From assembly GCA_002338605.1 (NCBI GenBank), contig DDIP01000303.1, forward strand, positions 393 to 9,417: DNA of 9,025 nucleotides, written 5' to 3'. The position numbers were made by a program, and so were the translations under genes. Source of the stretch: Proteobacteria bacterium UBA1847. GTDB taxonomy: Bacteria; Pseudomonadota; Gammaproteobacteria; Steroidobacterales; Woeseiaceae. Positions 1 through 5,619 of the stretch are shown here, one piece after another; positions within the stretch are counted from its first letter, which is position 1, and each line of letters opens with the position of its first letter. The notes beneath the pieces were generated by a model that searched no databases, was not told where the DNA came from, and saw only the letters and a list, made by a program, of their open reading frames with translations.

Positions 1-524
1 GCCTGCCGCTCGGGCCGAAACCGCTGCTGCAGGTGTCATCGAGTGCACGAATCCTGATCGCGGGCCAGGCACCCGGACGACGCACACATGAAAGTGCAAT
101 CCCGTTCGACGACGTTTCGGGAGACCGCCTTCGCTCATGGCTCGGCATCGATCGCGATGCGTTTTACGATGCAAGCCGCATCGCGATATTGCCGATGGGG
201 TTCTGTTATCCGGGTACCGGGAACAGCGGCGACCTGCCGCCGCGCAAGGAGTGTGCGCCCGCGTGGCGCGAGCGATTGTTGTTGCACATGCAGGACTTGC
301 AGCTGACTGTTCTCATTGGCATGCACGCGCAGCGCTGGCATCTCAGCGACGCCGGCGGTAAGACGCTGACGGAAAATGTCGAAAACTGGGAAGCGTTCTG
401 GCCGGATGCGATACCTCTGCCGCATCCGAGCCCACGCAACACGATGTGGCTCAAGAAAAATCCCTGTGTCGAGGCGATGTTGCTACCGAAGCTGCGGCGA
501 CGAGTAAAAAAGCTGATCGGATAA
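1..524 (+). CDS. Uracil-DNA glycosylase superfamily protein (5' end outside window)
   Basis: Probable single-domain DNA repair glycosylase of the UDG superfamily, which removes uracil or related damaged bases from DNA in the cytoplasm. Two superfamily signatures are visible: the GQAPG motif near the start of the visible part (motif A, glycine-rich with the water-activating region) and HPSPRN about 120 residues later (motif B, the histidine loop that enters the DNA groove). The conserved stretches GFCYPG and DLPPR between them fit the small UDG-family proteins of proteobacteria. A GTG at 33 could start a 163-residue protein, but the frame stays open to the window edge and the upstream codons read LPLGPKPLLQ. 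That looks like the conserved segment before motif A in this family, so the real start is probably upstream. The gene ends convergently with the YfdX gene. The exact substrate class cannot be told. Confidence 0.82.
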   Translation, partial: LPLGPKPLLQVSSSARILIAGQAPGRRTHESAIPFDDVSGDRLRSWLGIDRDAFYDASRIAILPMGFCYPGTGNSGDLPPRKECAPAWRERLLLHMQDLQLTVLIGMHAQRWHLSDAGGKTLTENVENWEAFWPDAIPLPHPSPRNTMWLKKNPCVEAMLLPKLRRRVKKLIG

Positions 525-570
525 CGGCTATCAGGCCCATACCGTACGGGACCAAGTCTATTGCAAGAAA

Positions 571-591
571 GCGCCCGCCAGACGCGGGCGC
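571..591 (-). terminator. Intrinsic terminator after the YfdX gene
   Basis: A perfect 8-bp GC stem (571-578 with 584-591) with a 5-base loop lies just beyond the stop of the minus-strand YfdX gene. Read on the minus strand it is followed by TTTCTTG, a short U-rich tail. On the plus strand no T-tract follows, so it mainly serves the YfdX gene, although it may also block read-through from the convergent glycosylase gene. Confidence 0.7.
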
Positions 592-618
592 CGGCAACAC
601 AATCATGGTCGAAGCACT

Positions 619-1524
619 TTAGCTCCAAAGGTTCGCCATCGAGTTCTTCAACTTGTCGAATATGCCCTTACCGGACTTTCCATCGCGAGTCTTCTTGTCG
701 ATGTCATCAAGTTGTGCATAGAGTCGCTTATAGTCAGTTTTTTCACCGTAGCCAAGCAACTCCGCCATCTTGACTTGGTCGCGAGCAGCTGCCAACTTGT
801 TGCTCAACTCTTCGTTTTCTTCGTCCGATCGATCGGATTTCTCGGCCAACTCCTCTGTGCGTTCAAGCAATGCCTCAGCGCGCAAGGCAGGCAACGGCAC
901 GATGTGATCGGTGACGACAAGAGTATTCAGTGCGGCCTGCAGCGAGTTCTTGGCTTCATCAATCTTGCCGTCATCGATCAATGGCGTGATGGCCTTGATC
1001 GCTTTCGGATACGTTGCCAGCGGCAGGTTTGAAACACTGATGATCATCTCGCTGCCCAGGCCGTCAAGAATTCGTCGTGCGCGTTGAACCTGGCCATCGT
1101 CGAGCGCCTTTTCGGCACCCTTAATGGCAGTTTTTATAGCCTCCGGAGTGCCATACAGGTCGTGTGTAATGATGGCAACGTCGGTTGGCGCGAGTGCCAA
1201 TTCGGGATCACGAGCGACAATAAGCTCAAGCTTGCCTGTGGTGACAGCAAGCGCATCCAGTGCATCGTCAATACGTTCTTCCTCGAGCGCGGTTAGCGCC
1301 TCTTTGGTTTTCGCCAGCGCGTCGACCGCCTCCTGGAGTATTTTCTGACGACGTTCTGCGGTGGCTTTGTCGGTTTCAGACCGTACTTCGCTTTCCACGG
1401 ACTCCGTGGCTTCCTTCATCGTGTCGGCATCAATCGGCGCGTCTTGTGCAAACGCCAGGCCGCCGAAAGAGAGCAGAGATGCACTCAAGATCGACAGGCA
1501 GGCATTCCTGATTCGTTTGGTCAT
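619..1524 (-). CDS. yfdX: YfdX family secreted protein
   Basis: A 301-residue exported protein of the YfdX family, whose members are found in acid- and heat-stress loci; the biochemical role is not settled. Residues 1-26 form a signal peptide (basic MTKR, hydrophobic core, AFA cleavage site before Q27), so it should act in the periplasm. The mature part is almost all alpha-helical and highly charged. It has a coiled-coil-like segment at 35-90, the family-type core at about 95-215 (segments ELIVARDPELALAP, ISVSNLPLATYP and LVVTDHIVPLP), a second charged helix at 218-255 and a Lys/Gly-rich tail. It is longer than E. coli YfdX because of the added C-terminal helices. An ATG ten codons upstream is possible, but the GGAGGT at 1531-1536 sits 6 bases before the ATG at 1524, and the signal peptide starts there. 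It is the last gene in a minus-strand run behind the two hsp20 genes and has its own sigma-32-like promoter. Confidence 0.87.
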   Translation of the reverse strand: MTKRIRNACLSILSASLLSFGGLAFAQDAPIDADTMKEATESVESEVRSETDKATAERRQKILQEAVDALAKTKEALTALEEERIDDALDALAVTTGKLELIVARDPELALAPTDVAIITHDLYGTPEAIKTAIKGAEKALDDGQVQRARRILDGLGSEMIISVSNLPLATYPKAIKAITPLIDDGKIDEAKNSLQAALNTLVVTDHIVPLPALRAEALLERTEELAEKSDRSDEENEELSNKLAAARDQVKMAELLGYGEKTDYKRLYAQLDDIDKKTRDGKSGKGIFDKLKNSMANLWS

Positions 1525-1530
1525 CGTTCT

Positions 1531-1536
1531 ACCTCC
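1531..1536 (-). promoter_or_regulatory. Ribosome binding site that fixes the YfdX start
   Basis: GGAGGT on the minus strand lies 6 bases before ATG 1524. It selects this codon over the upstream in-frame ATG at 1554. The surrounding leader (CTATATTGGAGGT) resembles that of the neighbouring hsp20 gene (CTATTGGAGGA). Confidence 0.75.
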
Positions 1537-1593
1537 AATATAGTGATGTTTCATTCAACGCCATCCCTTGCAGGCTGGCGGCGACTATTGTTG

Positions 1594-1621
1594 GGATAGG
1601 TCAACTCGTTTGTTTTTCAAG
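1594..1621 (-). promoter_or_regulatory. Sigma-32-like promoter of the YfdX gene
   Basis: On the minus strand, CCCTTGAAAA (-35 core CTTGAA, 1616-1621) is followed after 15 bases by CCTATCC (-10, 1594-1600). The E. coli heat-shock consensus is CTTGAAA, 13-17 bases, CCCCATNT. The predicted transcript would start about 60 bases before the ATG. The site lies in the gap behind the hsp20 gene, so YfdX can be made independently of read-through. Confidence 0.65.
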
Positions 1622-1643
1622 GGTTTCCTTGCCAGAGGCGCCG

Positions 1644-2147
1644 CTACTTCCGGTCGACGGCGATGCGGCGCGGCCTGGCGGTTCTTGATTTCGGCAATAT
1701 AATGGTCAACACACCAGCTCGGTAGTTCGCTTTGGCGCCATCATCCTCGACAGCTGACGGCAATCGAATAGCGCGTTCAAATTGACCGTAGGCTCGCTCC
1801 ATTACGTGATACTGACCACGAGTTTCTTCGCGGGCGAGTTTCTTTTCGCCGCGCACAACCAAAATGTCATCGCGCACTTCGATGTCGAAATCCTCTGCGT
1901 CGAGGCCTGGTGCTTCCAGCATCACCTGGACGGAGTCGTCGTTGTCCGCCACTTCGGCCGCAAGCAGGCCCCACCGCGATGCTCTGCTCACGATCCGGTC
2001 CTCAGCCGTTTCCACGTCGCCGCGAGCGGTCTTTGGCTGGAAGCGTGTCAATGCATCTCCGGCCAGGTCACGAAATTCTCGCCAGCCTTCGGTGAAAGAA
2101 TCCCATGCCTTGGAAAATCCCTGGCGGATCTGGTGCAACGTGCTCAT
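1644..2147 (-). CDS. Hsp20/alpha-crystallin small heat shock protein, long N-terminal arm type
   Basis: A 167-residue ATP-independent holdase that binds unfolding proteins in the cytoplasm and passes them to Hsp70/ClpB-type refolding systems (family knowledge). Residues 1-58 are an amphipathic, Trp/Phe-containing arm of the kind found in sHSPs of stress islands. The alpha-crystallin domain is at about 59-152, with LEAPGLDAEDFDIEV and the hallmark GVL at 145-147. The C-terminal anchor I-x-V is RIAV at 161-164, used for oligomer assembly. I chose ATG 2147 because GGAGGA (2157-2162) lies 9 bases ahead of it, and because the longer frame starting at 2210 would overlap the promoter. The gene lies behind the other hsp20 gene, but a terminator separates them and it has its own sigma-32-like promoter. 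The two sHSPs differ in arm, core and length, so they are not a recent duplication. Confidence 0.92.
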   Translation of the reverse strand: MSTLHQIRQGFSKAWDSFTEGWREFRDLAGDALTRFQPKTARGDVETAEDRIVSRASRWGLLAAEVADNDDSVQVMLEAPGLDAEDFDIEVRDDILVVRGEKKLAREETRGQYHVMERAYGQFERAIRLPSAVEDDGAKANYRAGVLTIILPKSRTARPRRIAVDRK

Positions 2148-2156
2148 GGTCTTGTT

Positions 2157-2162
2157 TCCTCC
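2157..2162 (-). promoter_or_regulatory. Ribosome binding site that fixes the first hsp20 start
   Basis: GGAGGA on the minus strand lies 9 bases before ATG 2147. It argues against the longer in-frame start at 2210, which would sit on the -35 element and would not be transcribed from this promoter. Confidence 0.72.
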
Positions 2163-2183
2163 AATAGTTGTGTACTGGATGTG

Positions 2184-2211
2184 AAATAGGGCGATGCTTG
2201 TCTCCTTCAAG
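2184..2211 (-). promoter_or_regulatory. Sigma-32-like promoter of the 167-residue Hsp20 gene
   Basis: On the minus strand, CTTGAA (2206-2211) is followed after 15 bases by CCTATTT (2184-2190). With the preceding C the -10 reads CCCTATTT, one base from the CCCCATNT heat-shock consensus. The predicted leader is only about 30 bases and carries a strong GGAGGA. Confidence 0.75.
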
Positions 2212-2241
2212 TTGATACCGGGGAATTTTCAAACGAAATGA

Positions 2242-2268
2242 AACGGGGGCCGGTGTTCGGCCCCCGTT
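2242..2268 (-). terminator. Intrinsic terminator after the 145-residue Hsp20 gene
   Basis: A perfect 11-bp stem (2242-2252 with 2258-2268) with a 5-base loop lies about 45 bases beyond the stop of the minus-strand gene ending at 2314. Read on the minus strand it is followed by TCATTTCGTTTG, moderately T-rich. It separates the two hsp20 genes into different transcripts. Confidence 0.75.
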
Positions 2269-2313
2269 AAGGGTGCGGGTTCAGGGGATACCCGCCGACG
2301 AATGACGGGGTTA

Positions 2314-2751
2314 TCAGGCCGCGACTTTTATGCGTCGTGGCTGGGCTTTAGCTTGCTTCGGTATTGAGATCTCCAGAACGCCGTGGCGATCGGTCGCTTT
2401 TACTTTCTCTGCATCGACAGTGTCGGGCAGGATGAAACGACGGTGAAACTGACCCTGACCGCGCTCGCTGCGGCGATGGACCATTTTTTCGCCTTCAGGC
2501 ATTGCCGGAAGGCCGCGTTCACCGCTGATCGTAAGCACGCCGTTATCCAGCGTGATGTCGACTGCGTCCGGATCAACACCGGGGACGTCGACATACAGCT
2601 GGAATCGGGTATCGAATTCCTGGATATCGACGGATGGCACCCAGCCGGCGGTGGCACCGCTGCTTTCGGTGTCGCCCCAGTTGCTAAACAGGCGATTGAT
2701 CTCATTCTGAAGCTCGCCTACACCCCATGGGTTGTATCGAACCATTTGCAT
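2314..2751 (-). CDS. Hsp20/alpha-crystallin small heat shock protein, IbpA/HspA-like short type
   Basis: A 145-residue holdase chaperone of the common bacterial class, starting MQMVRYNPWG with the N-terminal helix ELQNEINRLF. The alpha-crystallin domain runs from W37 to about 132. It shows VDIQEFDTRFQLYVDVPGVD, the NGVLTISGER strand pair and the hallmark HGVLEISIPK with GVL at 124-126. The C-terminal I-x-V anchor is IKV at 141-143 in PRRIKV. ATG 2751 has GGAGGT 8 bases ahead of it; a second ATG two codons later is possible but spaced less well. The gene is divergent from the DegQ gene, and both promoters lie in the shared gap. It ends at its own hairpin terminator, so it is a single-gene transcript. 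Confidence 0.94.
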   Translation of the reverse strand: MQMVRYNPWGVGELQNEINRLFSNWGDTESSGATAGWVPSVDIQEFDTRFQLYVDVPGVDPDAVDITLDNGVLTISGERGLPAMPEGEKMVHRRSERGQGQFHRRFILPDTVDAEKVKATDRHGVLEISIPKQAKAQPRRIKVAA

Positions 2752-2819
2752 GTCGTATTACCTCCTAAACTCTTTTCTCAATTTCAGTCCTTCGGCAATT
2801 CAAGCGTTGCCACTCTAGT

Positions 2820-2848
2820 GAATAGGCTGTGCCGCTGACATTTTCAAG
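2820..2848 (-). promoter_or_regulatory. Sigma-32-like promoter of the 145-residue Hsp20 gene
   Basis: On the minus strand, CTTGAAAA (core 2843-2848) is followed after 16 bases by CCTATTC (2820-2826). The -35 is an exact CTTGAAA; the -10 is weaker, matching about five of eight consensus positions. The leader would be about 60 bases and can form a small GGCAA/TTGCC hairpin (around 2796-2813) that does not cover the ribosome binding site. Confidence 0.62.
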
Positions 2849-2926
2849 AGGGCTGCAATAAAAATTTTCTGTCCAGTAGTCATCGGTACAGCCGTTACCG
2901 ATTAGTGGCCGAGCAGAATCAAGCGA

Positions 2927-2954
2927 CTTGAAATTGAACCGACTATGCCTATGC
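2927..2954 (+). promoter_or_regulatory. Sigma-32-like promoter of the DegQ gene
   Basis: CTTGAAA (core 2927-2932) is followed after 15 bases by CCTATGC (2948-2954). The predicted start site is about 30 bases before the ATG at 2992. It is divergent from the hsp20 promoter, with about 80 bases between the two -35 elements. Confidence 0.68.
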
Positions 2955-2991
2955 ACTGAGGCAGTCGCTTCCATCCTTAAGGAGAAAAACA

Positions 2992-4377
2992 ATGACGACC
3001 CGATTCACTCGGAACCTGGTGACAACGCTGTGGCCTGCGCTGTTGTTGGGCTTCGCGGCCCAGTGCGCCTACGCACAAATGCCACTGTCATTGAACAACA
3101 ACGGGCGACCGACGCTCGCGCCATTGCTCGAAGACGTGACGCCCGCCGTAGTCAATATTGCGGTCACGGGCAAGGCCAACACGCTGCAGCGAAACCCGTT
3201 GTTTGACGACCCGTTTTTTCGACGCTTTTTCGAGCTGCCCCAACCAGGGCCGGTCGTCCCCAGCCAAAGCGTGGGGTCTGGCGTGATTGTCGATGCGAGA
3301 AAAGGCTACGTCATCACCAATCACCACGTCGTCGCGAATGCGGACAAAATCACGGTAACGCTGCAGGACCGGCGCCGGTTCGAGGCAGAGCTTGTCGGTA
3401 GTGACGAGGGCACGGATGTCGCTTTGCTGAAAATTGATGCGAACAGACTTAAGGCGTTGGAACTGGGTGATTCGTCATCTCTCAAGGTGGGTGATTTCGT
3501 TGTTGCTATTGGCAATCCATTCGGGCTGGGTCAGACCGTCACGTCGGGTATTGTCAGTGCACTTGGTCGCAGCGGGCTCAATATCGAAGGCTACGAGGAT
3601 TTCATCCAGACTGATGCCTCGATTAACCCCGGAAATTCCGGTGGTGCTTTGGTGGATCTTGACGGCCGGCTGATCGGTATGAACACGGCAATCATCGCGC
3701 CTGCTGGCGGCAATGTCGGCATTGGATTTGCCGTGCCTGTGCACATGGTGAAATCGGTGATGGAACAGCTGTTGGAATATGGCGAGGTGCGGCGTGGGCG
3801 ACTCGGTATCATCATTCAGGACGTGACACCGGACCTGGCCGATGCACTCAGCCTTGGCACTGTTGAAGGTGCTGTCGTTACGCAGGTGGAGCCCGAATCG
3901 CCTGCCGAGGAGGCGGGAATCAATGCCGGTGATGTGATTATTGCCGTGGACGGTCAGGCAGTGACCGGGTCTGCGGCACTTCGAAACCGCATCGGTCTGA
4001 TTCCAGTCGGCGAGGAGGTCAAGATCACCCTGCTTCGGGATGGCCGGCGCCACGTCGTTGAAGCTGAAATTGGCAAGGCCAGCGCCACCCGACTTTCTGG
4101 CGGACAAACGCTGCCGAAACTTTCCGGCGCTCAGTTCCAGAACCTGGAGCGAAGTCATCCTCAGTACGGAAGCGTCGAGGGCGTGCTTGTCGCCCAGGTG
4201 GAACAGAACAGCCCGGCGTGGCGCAATGGGCTTCGCGATGGTGACATCACCCTCGGGGTGAATCGCCAGCCGGTAAGAACGGTGGATGCATTGTCGGCTG
4301 CGCTGCAGGCGGCAGGACCGACGGTGGCCTTGAATCTGTTACGAGGCAACACGCGCCTCTTCCTCGTAATCCAGTAA
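2992..4377 (+). CDS. degQ: DegQ/DegP-type (Do family) periplasmic serine protease
   Basis: A 461-residue HtrA protease that degrades or holds misfolded envelope proteins. Residues 1-28 are a signal peptide ending AYA before Q29. The trypsin-like domain (about 45-255) has the catalytic triad H112 (in TNHHVV), D142 (in GTDVALLKI) and S216 (in NPGNSGGAL). PDZ1 lies at about 265-355 (RGRLGIIIQDV; SPAEEAGINAGDVI) and PDZ2 at about 372-458 (SPAWRNGLRDGD), ending GNTRLFLVIQ. Full length with both PDZ domains is normal for the family. The LA loop (about 60-92) is short and the C-terminus is of the DegQ kind, so DegQ is the nearer name, although DegP is the usual label in stress islands. Start ATG 2992 has AAGGAG 8 bases upstream. 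A sigma-32-like promoter drives it, unlike many degP genes that depend on sigma-E or Cpx. Nothing looks broken. Confidence 0.95.
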   Translation: MTTRFTRNLVTTLWPALLLGFAAQCAYAQMPLSLNNNGRPTLAPLLEDVTPAVVNIAVTGKANTLQRNPLFDDPFFRRFFELPQPGPVVPSQSVGSGVIVDARKGYVITNHHVVANADKITVTLQDRRRFEAELVGSDEGTDVALLKIDANRLKALELGDSSSLKVGDFVVAIGNPFGLGQTVTSGIVSALGRSGLNIEGYEDFIQTDASINPGNSGGALVDLDGRLIGMNTAIIAPAGGNVGIGFAVPVHMVKSVMEQLLEYGEVRRGRLGIIIQDVTPDLADALSLGTVEGAVVTQVEPESPAEEAGINAGDVIIAVDGQAVTGSAALRNRIGLIPVGEEVKITLLRDGRRHVVEAEIGKASATRLSGGQTLPKLSGAQFQNLERSHPQYGSVEGVLVAQVEQNSPAWRNGLRDGDITLGVNRQPVRTVDALSAALQAAGPTVALNLLRGNTRLFLVIQ

Positions 4378-4383
4378 ACCTGG

Positions 4384-4414
4384 CCGGTTGCGAGGCCGCG
4401 GGCCTCGCAACCGG
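4384..4414 (+). terminator. Strong stem-loop after the DegQ gene, no U-tract
   Basis: A perfect 14-bp inverted repeat (4384-4397 with 4401-4414) with a 3-base loop starts 6 bases after the stop codon. It is followed by ATTGCGG, so the classical U-tail is missing. It could protect the 3' end of the mRNA, act as a weak terminator, or be bound by a protein. It would separate degQ from the sigma gene transcript. Confidence 0.5.
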
Positions 4415-4456
4415 ATTGCGGTCCAAAGGCCCCCTGCATAGTGTCACTGCCCCCCT

Positions 4457-4483
4457 CTTGAAAATTTTATTGGGTGTCCATAT
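4457..4483 (+). promoter_or_regulatory. Sigma-32-like promoter of the sigma factor gene itself
   Basis: CTTGAAAA (core 4457-4462, preceded by a C-rich CCCCCT) is followed after 15 bases by CCATAT (4478-4483). The -10 reads GTCCATAT, whose CCATAT matches the right part of the canonical CCCCATNT better than the other promoters here do. Its position about 75 bases before the chosen start codon implies autoregulation. Confidence 0.66.
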
Positions 4484-4496
4484 CTGAAAGTTCAGG

Positions 4497-4518
4497 GGTC
4501 GCCCACTGTGGAGCGACC
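4497..4518 (+). promoter_or_regulatory. Hairpin in the leader of the sigma factor mRNA
   Basis: GGTCGC (4497-4502) pairs with GCGACC (4513-4518), and the inner CCA and TGG add three more pairs around a 3-base loop, with one bulged A. It lies between the predicted transcription start and the ribosome binding site and encloses a GTG at 4508, which makes that GTG an unlikely start. It does not reach the GGGGG ribosome binding site, so it is not clearly a thermosensor. Confidence 0.45.
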
Positions 4519-4554
4519 GAATGCAGCGAGGTTCCAATTTGGTTCAATATTGAT

Positions 4555-4559
4555 GGGGG
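4555..4559 (+). promoter_or_regulatory. Ribosome binding site deciding the sigma factor start
   Basis: GGGGG lies 8 bases before ATG 4568, only 2 before ATG 4562, and overlaps ATG 4553. The spacing favours 4568. The resulting protein also aligns with E. coli RpoH residue for residue through its first 60 positions. Confidence 0.55.
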
Positions 4560-4567
4560 TTATGACG

Positions 4568-5482
4568 ATGTCGAATACAAATGTGACGGCGCTACCTGTG
4601 CCACTGAGCAATCTTTCTCAATACCTGCAACTTGTCGAAACGTTCCCACGACTGAAAGATGACGAGGAGCGTGCGTTGGCTGAGCGCCTGAAACAAGACC
4701 ACGACCTGGATGCCGCTCGCACGCTCATCCTGTCGCACCTGCGTTACGTGGTGTATATCGCGCGCGGCTATACAGGCTACGGCCTGCCGCAGGAGGACCT
4801 GATTCAGGAGGGGAACGTCGGTTTGATGAAGGCTGTTCGCCGTTTCGATCCTGCACGGGGTGTCCGGCTTGTCGCCTATGCCTGCTATTGGATTCGCGCA
4901 CATATCCATGATTTCATCCTCAAGAATTGGCGCATGGTTAAGGTCACGACCACGAAATCACGACGAAAACTATTCTATAAGCTGCGAAGTGCGAAGCAGA
5001 GACTCGACTGGTTGAATCGCGATGAAGCCAAAGACATCGCTCGGTCACTCGGTGTCGATGCCGAAGAGGTTATCGAGATGGAAGCGCAGATGTACGTACC
5101 GGACCAGCCCTTCGACGTTCCGTCGGAGGAGTTCTCGGACGACACCCGAAGCCTGTCCGATTATTTGGAAGATACCGGGACTACACCGGATCAGAAAGTG
5201 GCACAAGATCAATTTCTGTGCTGCGCGTCGAGCGCATTGCACGACGCCCTTCGGACTCTGGATACTCGCAGTCGCGACATCATTGAATCCCGATGGCTCA
5301 ATGAAGATCCGGACAAACCGACATTGCAATCGCTCGGTGAGCGATACGGCGTCAGCGCTGAGCGCATCCGTCAATTGGAGGTAGCGGCTATCTCGCAGTT
5401 GCGCGAAATGATGGTGCCACGCCTGGGTGTTGATTACTGCGACGTCGAGTTGCCGAGGCAGCAGAGCCTCTTCGCATTCTGA
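4568..5482 (+). CDS. rpoH: RNA polymerase heat-shock sigma factor, RpoH (sigma-32) family
   Basis: A 304-residue group-3 sigma factor that directs RNA polymerase to heat-shock promoters. Region 1.2/2.1 (DEERALAERL) leads into TLILSHLRYVV; the residues equivalent to E. coli L47, A50 and I54, known for homeostatic control and membrane targeting of sigma-32, are all conserved at the same numbers. Region 2.2, which binds core enzyme, has DLIQEGNVGLMKAVRRFDP at about 77-95. Region 2.3/2.4 follows (VRLVAYACYWIRAHIH). The diagnostic RpoH box is RRKLFYKLR at 132-140. Region 4.2 is a helix-turn-helix at about 252-280 (RYGVSAERIRQLE). After it comes a tail of about 20 residues ending QQSLFAF that E. 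coli RpoH (284 residues) lacks. It sits beside stress genes rather than next to ftsX, so it may be a second RpoH. GTG 4508 and ATGs at 4553 and 4562 are other starts. Confidence 0.93.
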   Translation: MSNTNVTALPVPLSNLSQYLQLVETFPRLKDDEERALAERLKQDHDLDAARTLILSHLRYVVYIARGYTGYGLPQEDLIQEGNVGLMKAVRRFDPARGVRLVAYACYWIRAHIHDFILKNWRMVKVTTTKSRRKLFYKLRSAKQRLDWLNRDEAKDIARSLGVDAEEVIEMEAQMYVPDQPFDVPSEEFSDDTRSLSDYLEDTGTTPDQKVAQDQFLCCASSALHDALRTLDTRSRDIIESRWLNEDPDKPTLQSLGERYGVSAERIRQLEVAAISQLREMMVPRLGVDYCDVELPRQQSLFAF

Positions 5483-5619
5483 GTGTAGAGACAAAGTCGG
5501 TGTGATAATGACAGTGCTTGCGTTGAGTGCTCTGCGACGACTCGCGAGGGCGCGTGTTCCTCTGAATATCAGGTATGACACGCAGGCTGGACGTCCTCCA
5601 TCTGAATCCCTGGCTTCAT

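Noticed and set aside
206..628. Long minus-strand open frame opposite the glycosylase gene
   Set aside because: It is antisense to the gene with clear GQAPG and HPSPRN motifs, is Arg/Cys-rich without family features, and overlaps the terminator.
2148..2210. ATG 2210 as start of the 167-residue Hsp20
   Set aside because: The extra residues cover the -10 and -35 elements, and a strong GGAGGA serves the ATG at 2147.
2786..2804. CTTGAA at 2799-2804 (minus) as a second hsp20 promoter
   Set aside because: No CCTAT or CCCAT-like -10 follows at 13-17 bases.
3475..4158. 227-codon minus-strand open frame within degQ
   Set aside because: It is a shadow of the protease gene; composition is rich in His/Arg/Asn and no domain is recognisable, while the plus frame has a complete catalytic triad and two PDZ domains.
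4508..4567. GTG 4508 as start of the sigma factor
   Set aside because: It lies within a leader hairpin without a ribosome binding site, and the 20 added residues have no counterpart in RpoH.
5045..5581. 178-codon minus-strand open frame opposite the sigma gene
   Set aside because: It is antisense to conserved sigma regions 3 and 4, with no ribosome binding site and no domain.
5552..5583. Weak hairpin (GCGTGT with ACACGC) between the sigma and kinase genes as a shared terminator
   Set aside because: Only six outer pairs with a long, poorly paired loop and no T-tract on either strand.
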